The translations under genes were made by a program, and so were the position numbers. Shown here in pieces: positions 54,209 to 64,000 of a stretch of DNA of 64,000 nucleotides. The DNA comes from Rhizobium sp. 18065. Lineage in GTDB: Bacteria > Pseudomonadota > Alphaproteobacteria > Rhizobiales > Rhizobiaceae. The DNA is taken from the NCBI RefSeq assembly GCF_902706095.1, contig NZ_CACSJP010000010.1:1-64000 (forward strand), in the 5' to 3' direction. The notes under the pieces are model-generated. The model ran no database searches and was not told the origin of the DNA. It worked only from the letters and a program-made list of their open reading frames with translations. Every line of letters starts with the position of its first letter. Position 1 is the first letter of the stretch.

Positions 54209-55387
54209 TCATAGCTGGGAAGCCGGTCGCTTGTTTAGAAGGTCTCTCAGTAACTCAGCCGTTCGATTTGCCCCGTCGAGTTGCAAAACAGGCACATCCG
54301 GCAGTAGGCCCAGATCAAGCGCCCGATTGATCGCGGAGACCATAGTGTTGCCGGAGAGCGAGTGTTCGGCCAAGACGATGGCGAGGCCCATACGCTCCAG
54401 TCTCTCGGCGCGCGCGGTCTGTTCGGTTTCGCCGCCGGATGCGAATGGTACCAGCACCGATCGGCATCCCGCCTGCTGGAGATCGCAGACTGTGTTGTAG
54501 CCTGCCTGGGAGATGGATAGCCTTGCCGTGGTCAGCAGGCTGCGAAAATCGGTGCGGAAGCGGACCAGTTGCACATGGTCCGGCGCCTGGGCGGCAAGCC
54601 GTTCGAAATCCGGCTGGGGGAGGTTTGGGCCGGCGATGATGCACCAGCGTCCAAGATCGGTCAGTTCAGTCGATGCATCCAGAGCGGCCTGGATAAGGCC
54701 TGCACCCACGGCACCTCCGCCCGCCGACACGACGATGTCAAATCGTTCCGAGGGCGGTGCGGCCGGGCGTCCGGTGACCAGACCGGTGTAGGTGATCCGA
54801 TCGGTGATCGAATGCGCCAGCGGGAATGTATCTTCGAGCCTGATGAAATCAGGATCACCATGCACCAGCACGCCGTCGAAGTGGCGGCGGATCAGATCGA
54901 CGGTTTCTTCATCCCGGCCGGGTTTCGCGCGTTCCTGGAGGATGTCACGCAGCGATGCCAGCAAAAGCGGACGCGGTCGTGTCGCCTCTATGGCTTCGAT
55001 CAGCGGCAGAAGCTCGAAACGTACCTGGCGGCGGCCGAAGGGAAAGGCTTCGAGCATGACGATATCGGGCCGTTTTTCGCGATAGGTCGCGAGCAGGAGA
55101 TCGCGCCGGCGTGCCTTGAAGGCATCGTCCACCAGATGTCCATCGGCATCGACCAGTTGCGAAAATCCACCATCGCCGACAGCGATCGGCGGCAGGGCGA
55201 CGTGGTTCACGCCGGCTGCAGGAAAACCAGCAACCGGCATACCTCCGGTCACCAGCGTCACGTCGAAATTATTTTCGGCAAGTGCCTGGACGATGTGGCT
55301 TGCCCTAGCCAGATGGCCAATGCCCAGCAGGTGCTGAACGTAGAACAGGACGCGGGGTTGCGATCCCATCGCGGCGGCCTGCGTCAT
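54209..55387 (-). CDS. MurG-like glycosyltransferase (1)
   Basis: A 392-residue GT-B protein of the GT28/MurG-like type. N-terminal VLFYVQHLLGIGHLARA is the acceptor-side loop; the donor-side segment SISQAGYNTVCDLQQAGCRSVLVP includes the GYNT motif. ATG 55387 overlaps the preceding gene's stop (ATGA); ATG 55402 is an alternative. Similar in plan to the protein at 56637-57848. Likely adds a sugar to a lipid or polymer carrier. Confidence 0.83.
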   Translation of the reverse strand: MTQAAAMGSQPRVLFYVQHLLGIGHLARASHIVQALAENNFDVTLVTGGMPVAGFPAAGVNHVALPPIAVGDGGFSQLVDADGHLVDDAFKARRRDLLLATYREKRPDIVMLEAFPFGRRQVRFELLPLIEAIEATRPRPLLLASLRDILQERAKPGRDEETVDLIRRHFDGVLVHGDPDFIRLEDTFPLAHSITDRITYTGLVTGRPAAPPSERFDIVVSAGGGAVGAGLIQAALDASTELTDLGRWCIIAGPNLPQPDFERLAAQAPDHVQLVRFRTDFRSLLTTARLSISQAGYNTVCDLQQAGCRSVLVPFASGGETEQTARAERLERMGLAIVLAEHSLSGNTMVSAINRALDLGLLPDVPVLQLDGANRTAELLRDLLNKRPASQL

Positions 55388-56634
55388 TTCGGCGCCTGCC
55401 ATTCGCTTTCGAACAGCGCCTTCAACTGGCCGACGCTGGAGTGATAATCGAAACTGCCGCGCACCTTTTTCTCGGCCGCCTGTCCGAGCCGGTCGCGAAG
55501 CTCAGGATCGCGGATTGCCCGTTCCAGCGCGTTGGCCAGAGCCTGCGGATCTTCCGAAGGCACCAGCAGGCCGTTCTCGTCGTCCTTGAACAATTCGGGT
55601 ATGCCGGAAATGTCGGAGGCAACGCAGGTCAGACGCTGGCTTGCCGCCTCGACCAGAACATTGGGAAGCCCGTCACGGTCGCCATCGCTGGTGATCCTGC
55701 AGGCCAGCGCGAAGATATCGGCCGTGCGATAGGCCTGGAGTACATCCTTCTGATCGACGGCGCCCAGCCAGGTGATCTTGTCGTCGATGCCCAGTTCATG
55801 GGCCAGTTTCTTCAGCTTGGGACGCTCGCCACCGTCGCCGGCATGGACGAAGCGCCAGTGCAGGTCCGACGGCAGGAGGGCAAATGCCTTCAGCAGAACA
55901 TCATAGCCCTTTTTCTCGACCGCTCGTCCGACGCTGATGATCGTGACCGGATCGTCGCTGCTGGCGCCATCGCGTGGCGGGCGAAGGCCGTCGAAATGGG
56001 GAAAGCGGTTCAGGTCGAGCCCGTGATAGCTCAGATGAATGTGGCTGACGTCTTCGGGGCCGAGCTGCTGCAGATGCTCGTAGCCGGTGCGTGTGCAGGT
56101 CACGGCCCATCGGGCACTTGCCAGCTTGGCGGAGAGTTCCCAGTCCCTTGATGTCCAGATATCCTTGGCATGGGCGGACACGGTCCAGGGAATCCCGGTG
56201 ATCTGGCTGGCATAGGCGGCGACCGATGCCGGCGTGTGGATGAAATGGGCGTGCAGCCAGCCTGCGTCCTTAGGCCATTCGTTGACCAGCACTGCCGCCT
56301 GCCCGAAACGACGGAAGCGATTGCGGGTGAAGTCACGCCGCAGATCCGAGCGGAACTGGGCAAATGCCTTGCGGAAGCCCGGCCGCTTGCGGCTCGCAAA
56401 CAAGGCACGCAGCACCCGGATGGGTTCCTGATGCAGATATTCGGGCAGGTAGTGGACCGGTGCCTGTATTTCATCGTGAACGGCGTGCCGCTTCTTGTCG
56501 GTGGGGCGGCGCAACGCGACGAGGACCAGCTCAAGACCGGCCTTTTCGAGACCCAGCAATTCCTGGGCGATGAAGGTTTCCGACAGACGCGGATATCCCT
56601 TCAGCAGCACGACGATTTTACGGGAATGCGGCAA
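55384..56634 (-). CDS. Glycosyltransferase family 4
   Basis: A 416-residue GT4 enzyme. Key parts: an N-terminal YPRLSETFIAQE segment, VGRAVEKKGYDVLLKAF, and the donor-site DGLPNVLVEAASQRLTCVAS near residue 330. The start appears to be TTG 56634, 2 nt after the upstream stop; no ATG fits. Middle of three tandem glycosyltransferase genes. Confidence 0.87.
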   Translation of the reverse strand: MPHSRKIVVLLKGYPRLSETFIAQELLGLEKAGLELVLVALRRPTDKKRHAVHDEIQAPVHYLPEYLHQEPIRVLRALFASRKRPGFRKAFAQFRSDLRRDFTRNRFRRFGQAAVLVNEWPKDAGWLHAHFIHTPASVAAYASQITGIPWTVSAHAKDIWTSRDWELSAKLASARWAVTCTRTGYEHLQQLGPEDVSHIHLSYHGLDLNRFPHFDGLRPPRDGASSDDPVTIISVGRAVEKKGYDVLLKAFALLPSDLHWRFVHAGDGGERPKLKKLAHELGIDDKITWLGAVDQKDVLQAYRTADIFALACRITSDGDRDGLPNVLVEAASQRLTCVASDISGIPELFKDDENGLLVPSEDPQALANALERAIRDPELRDRLGQAAEKKVRGSFDYHSSVGQLKALFESEWQAPK

Positions 56635-56636
56635 AC

Positions 56637-57848
56637 CTATTGGGCCTCTTCTGCAATGGCTGGGATCAATTCGCGCCGGGTCAGCTCGCTGCCGACCATG
56701 CGGGTGATATTGTTCAGGCCCTCAAGGCGCAGAACGGCGCTGTTGCTTGACGGCGGCTGGCGGCTTGGAAGCGCCTGCAGCGCGGCTGCCAAGCGCTTCG
56801 GATCCCGGGATTCTTCCGGCCTGAGCATATCGATCAGGCCAAGTTCGGCCGCGCGGGTTGCGCGGATCAACTGCTCTTCGCGCGGCATCACGCGCGGGAT
56901 GATCAGCGCTGGCTTGTCGAAGGAGAGAATTTCGCAATAGGTGTTGTAGCCACCCATCGCCACGACCGCCTTGGAGCTGGCGATCAGCTCTTCCATACGG
57001 GTGTCGAATTCGATCACCTCGATATGCGGAATGGCAGCACCCTTCTTCGCAAACATGATGCGCTGCTCGGCCGGCATATAGGGGCCGAGCACGATCAGCG
57101 CCTTGTGGGTCAGGGTCGGGTCCTGCTGATAGGCCTGGATGACGTCTTCGACCAGATCAGCGCCGTCACCGCCGCCGCCGGTGGTGACAAGGATGTAGTC
57201 GCCATCCGGCTGATGCAGCGAGCGATCCTGATGCGGTGCGCTTCTCTGCAGGAAGCCGACGAAATTCATCTTGTCACGCACCGGTGCCGGCACGTCGAGA
57301 CCGACGAGGGGATCGTAGAAATCCGGCGGGCCATAGACCCAGATGTCGTCATAGAAGCGTTCGATCTTCTGCATGACATCCTTGCGCTTCCACTCCGCCT
57401 CCAGCAGATGCGGCGCGTCCATCACTTCGCGCAGGCCGAGGATCAGCCTGGTTCCGCGTCCCTTCAGATAGGCCAGGGTTTCCTCGACCTCGCCGCCCAG
57501 ACCCATGGGCTCCTTGTCGATGATGAAGATATCGGGTTTGAACGTCTCGGCGGTGTGACGAATGATCGAACGCCGCATGTTCAACGTGTCTTCGAGATCG
57601 ATATGACGCTCAAGCGATGTGTATTCGCCGTTGCGCAGCTTGATGACGCTCGGGATTTTGACGAAATCGACGCGGGCGCGATAATCGAAGGCACCGGCAA
57701 TCGTTGCACCGGAAATGATCAGCACGTTGAGGCCGCGATATTCCTCGACCAGCGCATGGGCAATGGTCCGGCACCGGCGAAGGTGCCCGAGACCAAACGT
57801 GTCATGGCTGTACATCAGGATGCGGCCTTGCTCAAAACTGCGCGTCAT
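56637..57848 (-). CDS. MurG-like glycosyltransferase (2)
   Basis: A 403-residue GT-B protein resembling 54209-55387: ILMYSHDTFGLGHLRRCRTI at the N-terminus and AMGGYNTYCEILSFDKPALI in the donor half. ATG 57848 follows GAGGGA by 8 nt. A GTG at 57923 would overlap the permease stop (GTGA) and add 25 residues; either is possible. First of the three transferases following the ABC importer genes. Confidence 0.83.
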   Translation of the reverse strand: MTRSFEQGRILMYSHDTFGLGHLRRCRTIAHALVEEYRGLNVLIISGATIAGAFDYRARVDFVKIPSVIKLRNGEYTSLERHIDLEDTLNMRRSIIRHTAETFKPDIFIIDKEPMGLGGEVEETLAYLKGRGTRLILGLREVMDAPHLLEAEWKRKDVMQKIERFYDDIWVYGPPDFYDPLVGLDVPAPVRDKMNFVGFLQRSAPHQDRSLHQPDGDYILVTTGGGGDGADLVEDVIQAYQQDPTLTHKALIVLGPYMPAEQRIMFAKKGAAIPHIEVIEFDTRMEELIASSKAVVAMGGYNTYCEILSFDKPALIIPRVMPREEQLIRATRAAELGLIDMLRPEESRDPKRLAAALQALPSRQPPSSNSAVLRLEGLNNITRMVGSELTRRELIPAIAEEAQ

Positions 57849-57919
57849 GAACGAAGTCCCTCGGCTCCACTGGAAGCCGCAAGAGTGCTGGGAGGATTCC
57901 TGCGCATCGAAATTCCGTT

Positions 57920-59095
57920 TCACTTATAGGGGTCGGCCGCATCGCGTAGACCGTCACCAAGAAAATTGAAAGCCAAAATAACCAGGATGACAGGCACCAC
58001 TGGGAACAATAGCCAGGGATAAAGTGCAATAATGTTGACGCTGCGTGCCTCGGTCAGGAGGATGCCCCAGCTGGTGATCGGCGGGCGCAGGCCGATGCCG
58101 AGGAAGCTCAAGGCGGTCTCGCCAAGGATCATTCCGGGAATGGTCAGGGTCGCGCTGGCGATCAGGTGCGACATGAAGCCGGGAACAAGATGGCGGCGGA
58201 TGATGCGGGCGCTGCCGGCGCCCATCACCTGCGCTGCCAGTACATAGTCTTCCTCGCGAAGCGACAGCAGCTTCGAGCGAACCGCGCGTGCAAGTCCGGT
58301 CCAGTCCAGCATGCCGAGAATCACGGTGATGCCGATATAGACGAGGATGGGGCTCCAGGTCACCGGGATGATCGCTGCCAGCGCCATCCATAGCGGGATG
58401 CTCGGGATCGACTGCAGGACCTCGATGACACGCTGGACCAGAAGGTCGAAAATGCCGCCGTGATAGCCGGCAAGTCCGCCAATGACGATGCCGAGGACAA
58501 AACTCATCATCACGCCCAGAATGCCGATCGTCAGCGATATGCGCGCGCCATAGATGATGCGCGACAGCATGTCGTGACCGAGACGGTCGGTGCCAAGGAG
58601 GAAGAGCTGGCCTCCGTCGGCCGGGCAGACCAGATGCAGGTTTGCGTCCACCAGATTCCAGAACCGGTAGCCATCGCCGCGGCAGAAAAAGCGCAGCTGC
58701 TGAACATCGTCGGTATTGTCGATATAGACCCTCTTCAGCGTGTCCATGTCGAGCGTCATGCGCTGGCCATAGACGAAAGGTCCGACAAAATTGCCCTGAT
58801 GCATGAAGCGGACTGTCTGCGGCGGGGTGTGGATGAAATCGATATTCTTGGTGTGCAGGTTGTAAGGCGCCAGGAACTCGCTGAACAGAATGCTCACATA
58901 GACCAGGATGAGAAAAATCCCGGAAAACAGCGCCATTTTGTGGCGGCGGAACTGCCACCACATCAGCTGGAACTGTGATGCCTGGGCGATGTGCTTGAGT
59001 TCCTCGACCTTGCGTTCTGCGGCGTAGGGATCGAATGCGGCGCTCGAGACATAGTGTCCCATCGGTGCGCCTGGTTCGGGAAGGGGTGTGTTCAT
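57920..59095 (-). CDS. Peptide-type ABC permease (OppC/YejE-like)
   Basis: A 391-residue permease with six hydrophobic segments. Unusually long region between the first and second helices (about residues 75-165), as in YejE-type permeases. DppC hallmark LLGTDRLGHDMLSRIIYGAR follows it. Start ATG 59095 overlaps the upstream permease stop (ATGA). Confidence 0.9.
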   Translation of the reverse strand: MNTPLPEPGAPMGHYVSSAAFDPYAAERKVEELKHIAQASQFQLMWWQFRRHKMALFSGIFLILVYVSILFSEFLAPYNLHTKNIDFIHTPPQTVRFMHQGNFVGPFVYGQRMTLDMDTLKRVYIDNTDDVQQLRFFCRGDGYRFWNLVDANLHLVCPADGGQLFLLGTDRLGHDMLSRIIYGARISLTIGILGVMMSFVLGIVIGGLAGYHGGIFDLLVQRVIEVLQSIPSIPLWMALAAIIPVTWSPILVYIGITVILGMLDWTGLARAVRSKLLSLREEDYVLAAQVMGAGSARIIRRHLVPGFMSHLIASATLTIPGMILGETALSFLGIGLRPPITSWGILLTEARSVNIIALYPWLLFPVVPVILVILAFNFLGDGLRDAADPYK

Positions 59096-60096
59096 TTCTG
59101 GCTCCCTCCACCCAGACGAATGCGCGGATCGAGTATCGCCAGCGCGATGTCAGACACCAGCACGCCGATTACGGTCAGGAAGGCCAGGAACATCAGGAAC
59201 GAACCGGCGAGATACATGTCCTGGCTCTGCAACGCCTTGATCAGCATCGGGCCTGTCGTTTCGAGCGACAGGACGATCGCGGTGACTTCAGCGCCGGAAA
59301 TGATTGCCGGAAGGATCGATCCGATGTCGGAAATGAAGAAATTGAGCGCCATGCGCAGGGGATATTTCAGCAGGACCCGCAACGGGTGCAGGCCCTTTGC
59401 CCTTGCGGTCACGACATATTGCTTGTGCAGTTCATCGAGAAGATTGGCACGAAGTCGGCGGACCATGCCGGCCGTGCCTGCCGTGCCGATGATGATCACC
59501 GGTATCCAGATATGCGACAGGATCGAGCGGAATTTTTCCCAGCTCATCGCCGCATTGAGATATTCGCGGTCCATCAGGTGGCCGATCGAAACGCCGAACC
59601 AGATATTGGCGAAATACATCATCACCAGAGCGAGCATGAAATTCGGCACGGCAATGCCGATCAGACCGAGAAACGTCAGGCCGTAATCGCCCCAGCTATA
59701 CTGATGTGTGGCCGAATAGATGCCGATCGGGAAGGCCAGAAGCCAGGTGAAGATGATCGTCACGAACGACACCAGCACCGTCAGCCACAGCCGGTCTCCG
59801 ACAACATCCGAGACAGGCAGGCGGTATTCGAAGGAATAGCCGAAGTCGCCGACCAGCATTCCGCCAACCCAATGGATATAGCGCAGAACGGGAGGGCGGT
59901 CGAAGCCGTAGCGGGCGCGCAACTCCTCGATCTCGGCCATGTCGGCGGCTTCACCCATGGCGCGAAGCTCGGAAACATAACTTTCGAAATAGTCGCCGGG
60001 CGGCAGTTCAATGATCGTGAAAACCAGCATGGAAATCAGGACCAGTGTCGGGACCATCACAGCGATGCGCCATAGGATATATCGCAGCATGATCAC
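59092..60096 (-). CDS. Peptide-type ABC permease (OppB/YejB-like)
   Basis: A 334-residue permease with six hydrophobic segments, opening [18 protein letters not shown]. The EAA-type loop includes VTARAKGLHPLRVLLKYPLR. Overlaps the binding-protein stop by 4 bp. Works with 57920-59095 as the channel. Confidence 0.9.
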   Translation of the reverse strand: MIMLRYILWRIAVMVPTLVLISMLVFTIIELPPGDYFESYVSELRAMGEAADMAEIEELRARYGFDRPPVLRYIHWVGGMLVGDFGYSFEYRLPVSDVVGDRLWLTVLVSFVTIIFTWLLAFPIGIYSATHQYSWGDYGLTFLGLIGIAVPNFMLALVMMYFANIWFGVSIGHLMDREYLNAAMSWEKFRSILSHIWIPVIIIGTAGTAGMVRRLRANLLDELHKQYVVTARAKGLHPLRVLLKYPLRMALNFFISDIGSILPAIISGAEVTAIVLSLETTGPMLIKALQSQDMYLAGSFLMFLAFLTVIGVLVSDIALAILDPRIRLGGGSQK

Positions 60097-61994
60097 ACGT
60101 CTCTATCGTACCAAAAGGTGTCCGGCATGTAGACACCGAGATAACTGGTCGGATCGAAGCCGAACAGCGCCTTGTCGGGAATGTTGCGCAGCCGTCTCGA
60201 CCTTGCAACTGGTTGCAGGCCACCGTTGACGGTGCCGATGCTGAAAACCTGCTGCGTATACTGGGACAGCATTTCACCCCAGATTCGTGTTCTCTCCTCG
60301 GCCGTCGTCGTCTGGCGCCAGGCCCGCAGCCTGTCGACCAGATATTGTACCTCGGGCATGTCGGGCGCCTTGCCCTTTGTCTCGGCCGAGGCAAAGTACA
60401 TGCCCCAGAGCGGCCATTGCAACTGGTCGTCGGAACTCGGCGCCAGACCGCTGGGCGACATTTCCGAGGTCGGGACGCCGTTGTCGAGGCCCTGCCATAC
60501 GGACATCATGATCTGACCGCCAATCGCGCGGCTGCGGAAGATGTCGCGTTGGGATGTACGAATGAAAAGCGACAGGCCGACCTTGTGGAAATGGTCGGTG
60601 ATGAGTTCCAGCACATCGGTTTCCAGCGTGCTTTCGCCGGCGCTTTCGATGATGATATTGGCGGGTCGCCCATCCGGCAAAAGCCGGGTTCCGGCAGCGT
60701 CGCGGCGATTGAGCCCGGCGTCGTCGAGCAGTTTGTTGGCCTTCTCCGGGTCGTGAGACGACCATGCGGCGGCATATTCGGGCTTGAAAAGCGGGCTTTC
60801 CGGCAGGATCGTATCGGCGCTTGGCTGGGCCAACCCATAGAAAATCGCCTTGTTGAGCTCGTTGCGATCAATCGCCAGAGACATTGCCCGGCGTACGCGT
60901 ACGTCGCGAAACACCTGCCTCCAGCCATCATCGACACAGTTCAGGTTTGGTAGAAGCGAGACCATGGACCCCTGCGTTCGCTTCCACAGCGACACTTTCA
61001 GCGGATAGATCTTTTCCGCTTCCTTCAGAAGCGTGTAGTCGGAGAAATCCAGGCCGACGAATTGAAGTTCGCTTTCGCCCGTTGCCGTTTTCGCAGCGAT
61101 GATGTCAGGCGAGCTGACATTCAGGATGAGCCGGTCGAGATACGGCAATTGGCGGCCATCTTCATCGACGCGGTGGAAATAGGGATTGCGCTCGAAAATG
61201 AACTGCTCGGCCGGTGGCGCAATTGTCGGATGCCATGGTTCCAGGGTGGGAAGATCCGGGTTCTCGGGGCGTTGCTGACGCGACATCTTGATGTGCAACA
61301 GCCGCCAGTCGTCAACCCGGTGGTGTCGAACCAGATCGTCGAGAGCCTTTGGGTCCTGGTATTTGGCGTGGAACTGCCGGAGATAGGCGGAAGGAAGCGC
61401 CAGCGCGACCGGAATGGGAGAGGCCAGTTTCGGCAGGAAGTCCGGTATCGGACTGTCCCATGTGTAGCGGATGGTCAGCGGATCGATGACCTCGAAACGC
61501 GGCGGCTTGCCGTCGACCAGCAGATCAACCGGTGGGCCGCCTTTGTGGATGTCCCGATTGAGGATGACGTCTTCCCAGCAATAGCGGAAGTCTTCGGCGG
61601 TAAATGGATCGCCATTCGACCACTTGTGGCCTTCGCGCAGGCGGAATTCGAAAATGCGTTCTTCTTCGACAGTGAAGGATTGAAGAATATCGGCCTGCAG
61701 TTGTAGATGTTCGTCGTATCCGACCAGACGGGAATAGCCATTGATCGGCATCAGCCGAACGTCGCGCTGGCCGCCGATCAACATGCGGGCGGCGCCACCG
61801 TGCAGGCCAGGCACGCGTCCCATGGAATGCAGATCGACCATGCGCGGCTGTTTCGGCAGGCGATCGGCAACGGCCGGCAATCGCCCGGCCTCGACGGCGG
61901 CGGTCAGATACTCCGACTGACTGTAGGCCGCGCGGGCAACGCCGGGCAGAACCGCGGAAGCCAGCATACCGAGAGCGGTTCGGCGCGTGATCAC
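60093..61994 (-). CDS. ABC solute-binding protein, family 5 (YejA-like)
   Basis: A 633-residue periplasmic receptor, longer than typical DppA (~530) and similar in length to YejA-type receptors. The N-terminus [15 protein letters not shown] carries paired arginines, so Tat export is possible, cleaving near ARA/AYS. Core SBP_bac_5 features include [20 protein letters not shown]. Overlaps the ATPase stop by 4 bp (ATGA). Ligand probably a peptide or a modified oligomer. Confidence 0.9.
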   Translation of the reverse strand: MITRRTALGMLASAVLPGVARAAYSQSEYLTAAVEAGRLPAVADRLPKQPRMVDLHSMGRVPGLHGGAARMLIGGQRDVRLMPINGYSRLVGYDEHLQLQADILQSFTVEEERIFEFRLREGHKWSNGDPFTAEDFRYCWEDVILNRDIHKGGPPVDLLVDGKPPRFEVIDPLTIRYTWDSPIPDFLPKLASPIPVALALPSAYLRQFHAKYQDPKALDDLVRHHRVDDWRLLHIKMSRQQRPENPDLPTLEPWHPTIAPPAEQFIFERNPYFHRVDEDGRQLPYLDRLILNVSSPDIIAAKTATGESELQFVGLDFSDYTLLKEAEKIYPLKVSLWKRTQGSMVSLLPNLNCVDDGWRQVFRDVRVRRAMSLAIDRNELNKAIFYGLAQPSADTILPESPLFKPEYAAAWSSHDPEKANKLLDDAGLNRRDAAGTRLLPDGRPANIIIESAGESTLETDVLELITDHFHKVGLSLFIRTSQRDIFRSRAIGGQIMMSVWQGLDNGVPTSEMSPSGLAPSSDDQLQWPLWGMYFASAETKGKAPDMPEVQYLVDRLRAWRQTTTAEERTRIWGEMLSQYTQQVFSIGTVNGGLQPVARSRRLRNIPDKALFGFDPTSYLGVYMPDTFWYDRDV

Positions 61995-63907
61995 AGAGCC
62001 AGTTCCCGAATGTCGACATTCTTGCGGGCGAGAACGAAATGACCACCGCCAAGATCCGCCGGTGCCATGACATCCTCTTCGTCGCTATCGCAGAATGCTT
62101 TTGCCCAATTGCCGCGCGACACGGAACTGGTCTGGCCAGCCGTGGCGAAGTTCAGCGGGCGGTCCAGATCAGGGAAGGCGACGGCATCCAGCAATGCTTT
62201 CGTATAGGGGTGGACAGGTGCGGTCATGATCACTTCCCTAGGTGCGATTTCGACGATGCGGCCGGCCCACATGACGGCCACCCGGTCGGCCATATAGTCG
62301 ACAACGGCCAGATTGTGGGAAATGAACAGGTATGTCAGTCCGAGGTCCTTCTGCAAGTCTTTCAGCAGGTTGAGGATCTGCGCCTGGACGGAGACATCGA
62401 GAGCGGAAACCGGTTCGTCGCAAATGACGAGACTTGGAGCCAGCGCCAGCGCACGCGCAATGCCTATTCTTTGTCGCTGGCCGCCGGAGAAGCTGTGCGG
62501 GTAGCGGTTCAGAGAGGCTTCGTCGAGCCCGATTGCCTTGATCAGGGCCTTGACCGCCATCTTGCGCTTCGCGACGTCGCCATGTCCGTGAATGTCGAGC
62601 GGTTCGCTGAGAATGTCACCGATGGTCATGCGCGGCGACAGCGAGGACAGCGGGTCCTGAAAGACCATCTGGATCTTGGTGCGCAGCGCCCGCAGTTCCG
62701 AGCCCTTGGCGTTCAACACATCGATCGGACCGTCGCCATCGTCGAAGATGACAGATCCGGAATCAGCCTCTACGGCGCGCATCAGCATCTTGCTGACTGT
62801 GGTTTTCCCGCAGCCGCTTTCGCCGACCAGACCCAGACATTCACCGCGCCTTATGTCAAAGCCGACGCCATCGACCGCGGGCTTGGTCTTGGCCTTTTCA
62901 CGGGCAAAGCCGGGCAGTTTCCAGTTTTCCTTGCGGGTCTCGAATGTCTTGCTGAGATTGTCGACCCTGAGAATGATGTCGGGGCCGGAGCGGGCCTGGA
63001 ATTTCTTGCCGAGCAGGTTTTCCTGGTTGACCTTGATTTCGCGCAAGGGCTTCAGGCGGTCGCCGCGCGTCATGCCAAAATGCGGAATGGCTGCCATCAG
63101 GCCCTTCAAATAGGGATGTTCCGGTCGGCGGAAGATGGTGTCGACGGGACCGGCTTCCATGATCTCGCCCTGATAGATGACGACAACTTCGTCGGCGATA
63201 TTGGCGACGACGCCGAGATCGTGGGTCACCAGCAGGATGGCCATGTCCATTTCGGCCTGGAGATCGCGCAGCAGTTTCAGGATCTGAGCCTGGATCGTCA
63301 CATCGAGTGCTGTCGTCGGTTCGTCGGCGATCAACAGGGCCGGCCCGCAGATCAGCGCCATCGCGATCATCGCCCGCTGCCGCATGCCGCCGGACAGTTC
63401 GAATGAATACATGTCGAAGACCTTGCGCGGATCGCTGAAGCCCACCCGCGACAGCATGTGCTCGCAGCGCTCGCGCACCTCCGCGCCCTTGAGGCCGCTA
63501 TGGATGTGAAGCGCCTCGCCGATCTGGTTGCCAATGGTGTGCAATGGCGAGAACGAGGTCATCGGCTCCTGGAAGATCATTCCCATGCGGCCACCGCGGA
63601 TCGAGCGGATCTTGGGGCCATCGTGGGGAAGGGGAAGGATATCGATCTGGCCGCCATCCGACAGTGGATCGTCGAACAGGATCCGGCCGGAAACCGTTGC
63701 CGTCGGCGCCTGAAGCCCCATGACTGTCTGGCTGATGACGGATTTTCCGGATCCGGATTCCCCGACCAGTGCGGTCACCTTGCCCGGCAGAACGCGCAGG
63801 TTCGCATTTCTGACGGCGGTGATGCTTGCGCCCATGATCGAAAACGAGACGTGCAGGTTTTCAATTCGCAACAGGTCCTTTGACGGGCGCATTTCGCTTG
63901 GACTCAT
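61991..63907 (-). CDS. Peptide-type ABC fused double ATPase (YejF-like)
   Basis: A 638-residue protein with two complete ATPase domains. Domain 1: [30 protein letters not shown]. Domain 2: [33 protein letters not shown] 63907 follows AAGG; ATG 63940 is in frame without a ribosome site. First gene of a minus-strand series running through two permeases and three glycosyltransferases toward the pseudo-ABC gene. Unlike the pseudo-ABC proteins, its catalytic residues are intact. Confidence 0.92.
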   Translation of the reverse strand: MSPSEMRPSKDLLRIENLHVSFSIMGASITAVRNANLRVLPGKVTALVGESGSGKSVISQTVMGLQAPTATVSGRILFDDPLSDGGQIDILPLPHDGPKIRSIRGGRMGMIFQEPMTSFSPLHTIGNQIGEALHIHSGLKGAEVRERCEHMLSRVGFSDPRKVFDMYSFELSGGMRQRAMIAMALICGPALLIADEPTTALDVTIQAQILKLLRDLQAEMDMAILLVTHDLGVVANIADEVVVIYQGEIMEAGPVDTIFRRPEHPYLKGLMAAIPHFGMTRGDRLKPLREIKVNQENLLGKKFQARSGPDIILRVDNLSKTFETRKENWKLPGFAREKAKTKPAVDGVGFDIRRGECLGLVGESGCGKTTVSKMLMRAVEADSGSVIFDDGDGPIDVLNAKGSELRALRTKIQMVFQDPLSSLSPRMTIGDILSEPLDIHGHGDVAKRKMAVKALIKAIGLDEASLNRYPHSFSGGQRQRIGIARALALAPSLVICDEPVSALDVSVQAQILNLLKDLQKDLGLTYLFISHNLAVVDYMADRVAVMWAGRIVEIAPREVIMTAPVHPYTKALLDAVAFPDLDRPLNFATAGQTSSVSRGNWAKAFCDSDEEDVMAPADLGGGHFVLARKNVDIRELAL

Positions 63908-64000
63908 ATTTGCCTTCTCGCCCCTTGGATGCTTCTGCATTCGGCTTATAATGTTGCTTGATGAAGAGATTAGCGTGTGCTTCGTTTCTGTCCATGCCTT

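Overview
The window looks like chromosomal DNA of a Rhizobiales alphaproteobacterium (Rhizobium/Agrobacterium-like). It is GC-rich and rich in ABC and TRAP uptake systems. It has an AmiC/AmiR-type amide regulator, a diheme-anchored CyaC-like cyclase, and an initiator tRNA that in this order normally follows the 5S gene of an rRNA operon. All assignments come from reading the sequence; no database search was run.

Region 1 (1-15.74 kb) is interpreted as a tRNA-integrated catabolic island. It starts at tRNA-fMet (51-127). A 13-bp copy of the tRNA 3' end recurs at 15726-15738, followed by a strong terminator that may be the tRNA's original one. Between the two copies lie a serine-recombinase remnant reading antisense into the tRNA, an intact IS3-family element (690-1912), a broken IS5-family transposase, a TRAP transporter (dctPQM), a CUT2 sugar-type ABC importer with an alpha/beta esterase, a LysR regulator with two HTH domains plus a dehydrogenase, and a divergent ring-cleavage operon. 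That operon encodes galB, a XylE-like extradiol dioxygenase, galC and galD. Together these suggest import and ester hydrolysis of a plant-type aromatic, extradiol cleavage, and funnelling through 4-oxalomesaconate to pyruvate and oxaloacetate.

Region 2 (15.8-24.4 kb) is an amide/peptide operon on the minus strand: amiC, amiR, two DppBC-like permeases, a solute-binding protein, a formamidase/acetamidase-family enzyme and a fused double ATPase. The amiC leader holds a terminator overlapped by a hexaloop hairpin, a probable target of the AmiR antiterminator. Region 3 (24.4-36.3 kb) has GltS, an AraC regulator, a DUF1269 protein, and a plus-strand run of envelope genes: Tat-exported M20 hydrolase, META protein, HdeD-like protein, membrane alpha/beta hydrolase, patatin, a 45-codon ORF, AI-2E-type permease and secreted lipase-like protein.

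Region 4 (36.3-64 kb) holds the least familiar system. Two paralogous modules each pair a cyclic-nucleotide-binding protein with a 904-residue ABC-exporter-like protein. Its nucleotide-binding domain has lost the Walker A, Walker B, signature and H-loop residues and carries about 300 extra residues. Module A lies downstream of three class III cyclase or cyclase-like genes (one a CyaC-like redox-sensing cyclase) and a metallo-beta-lactamase-fold hydrolase. Module B lies downstream of a peptide-type ABC importer and three glycosyltransferases. Between them are a calcineurin-type phosphoesterase, a methyltransferase, a nucleotide-sugar dehydrogenase, a glycosyltransferase and a polysaccharide-deacetylase-like protein. 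The inference is cyclic-nucleotide control of a non-hydrolysing ABC-like membrane protein, linked to surface glycoconjugates.
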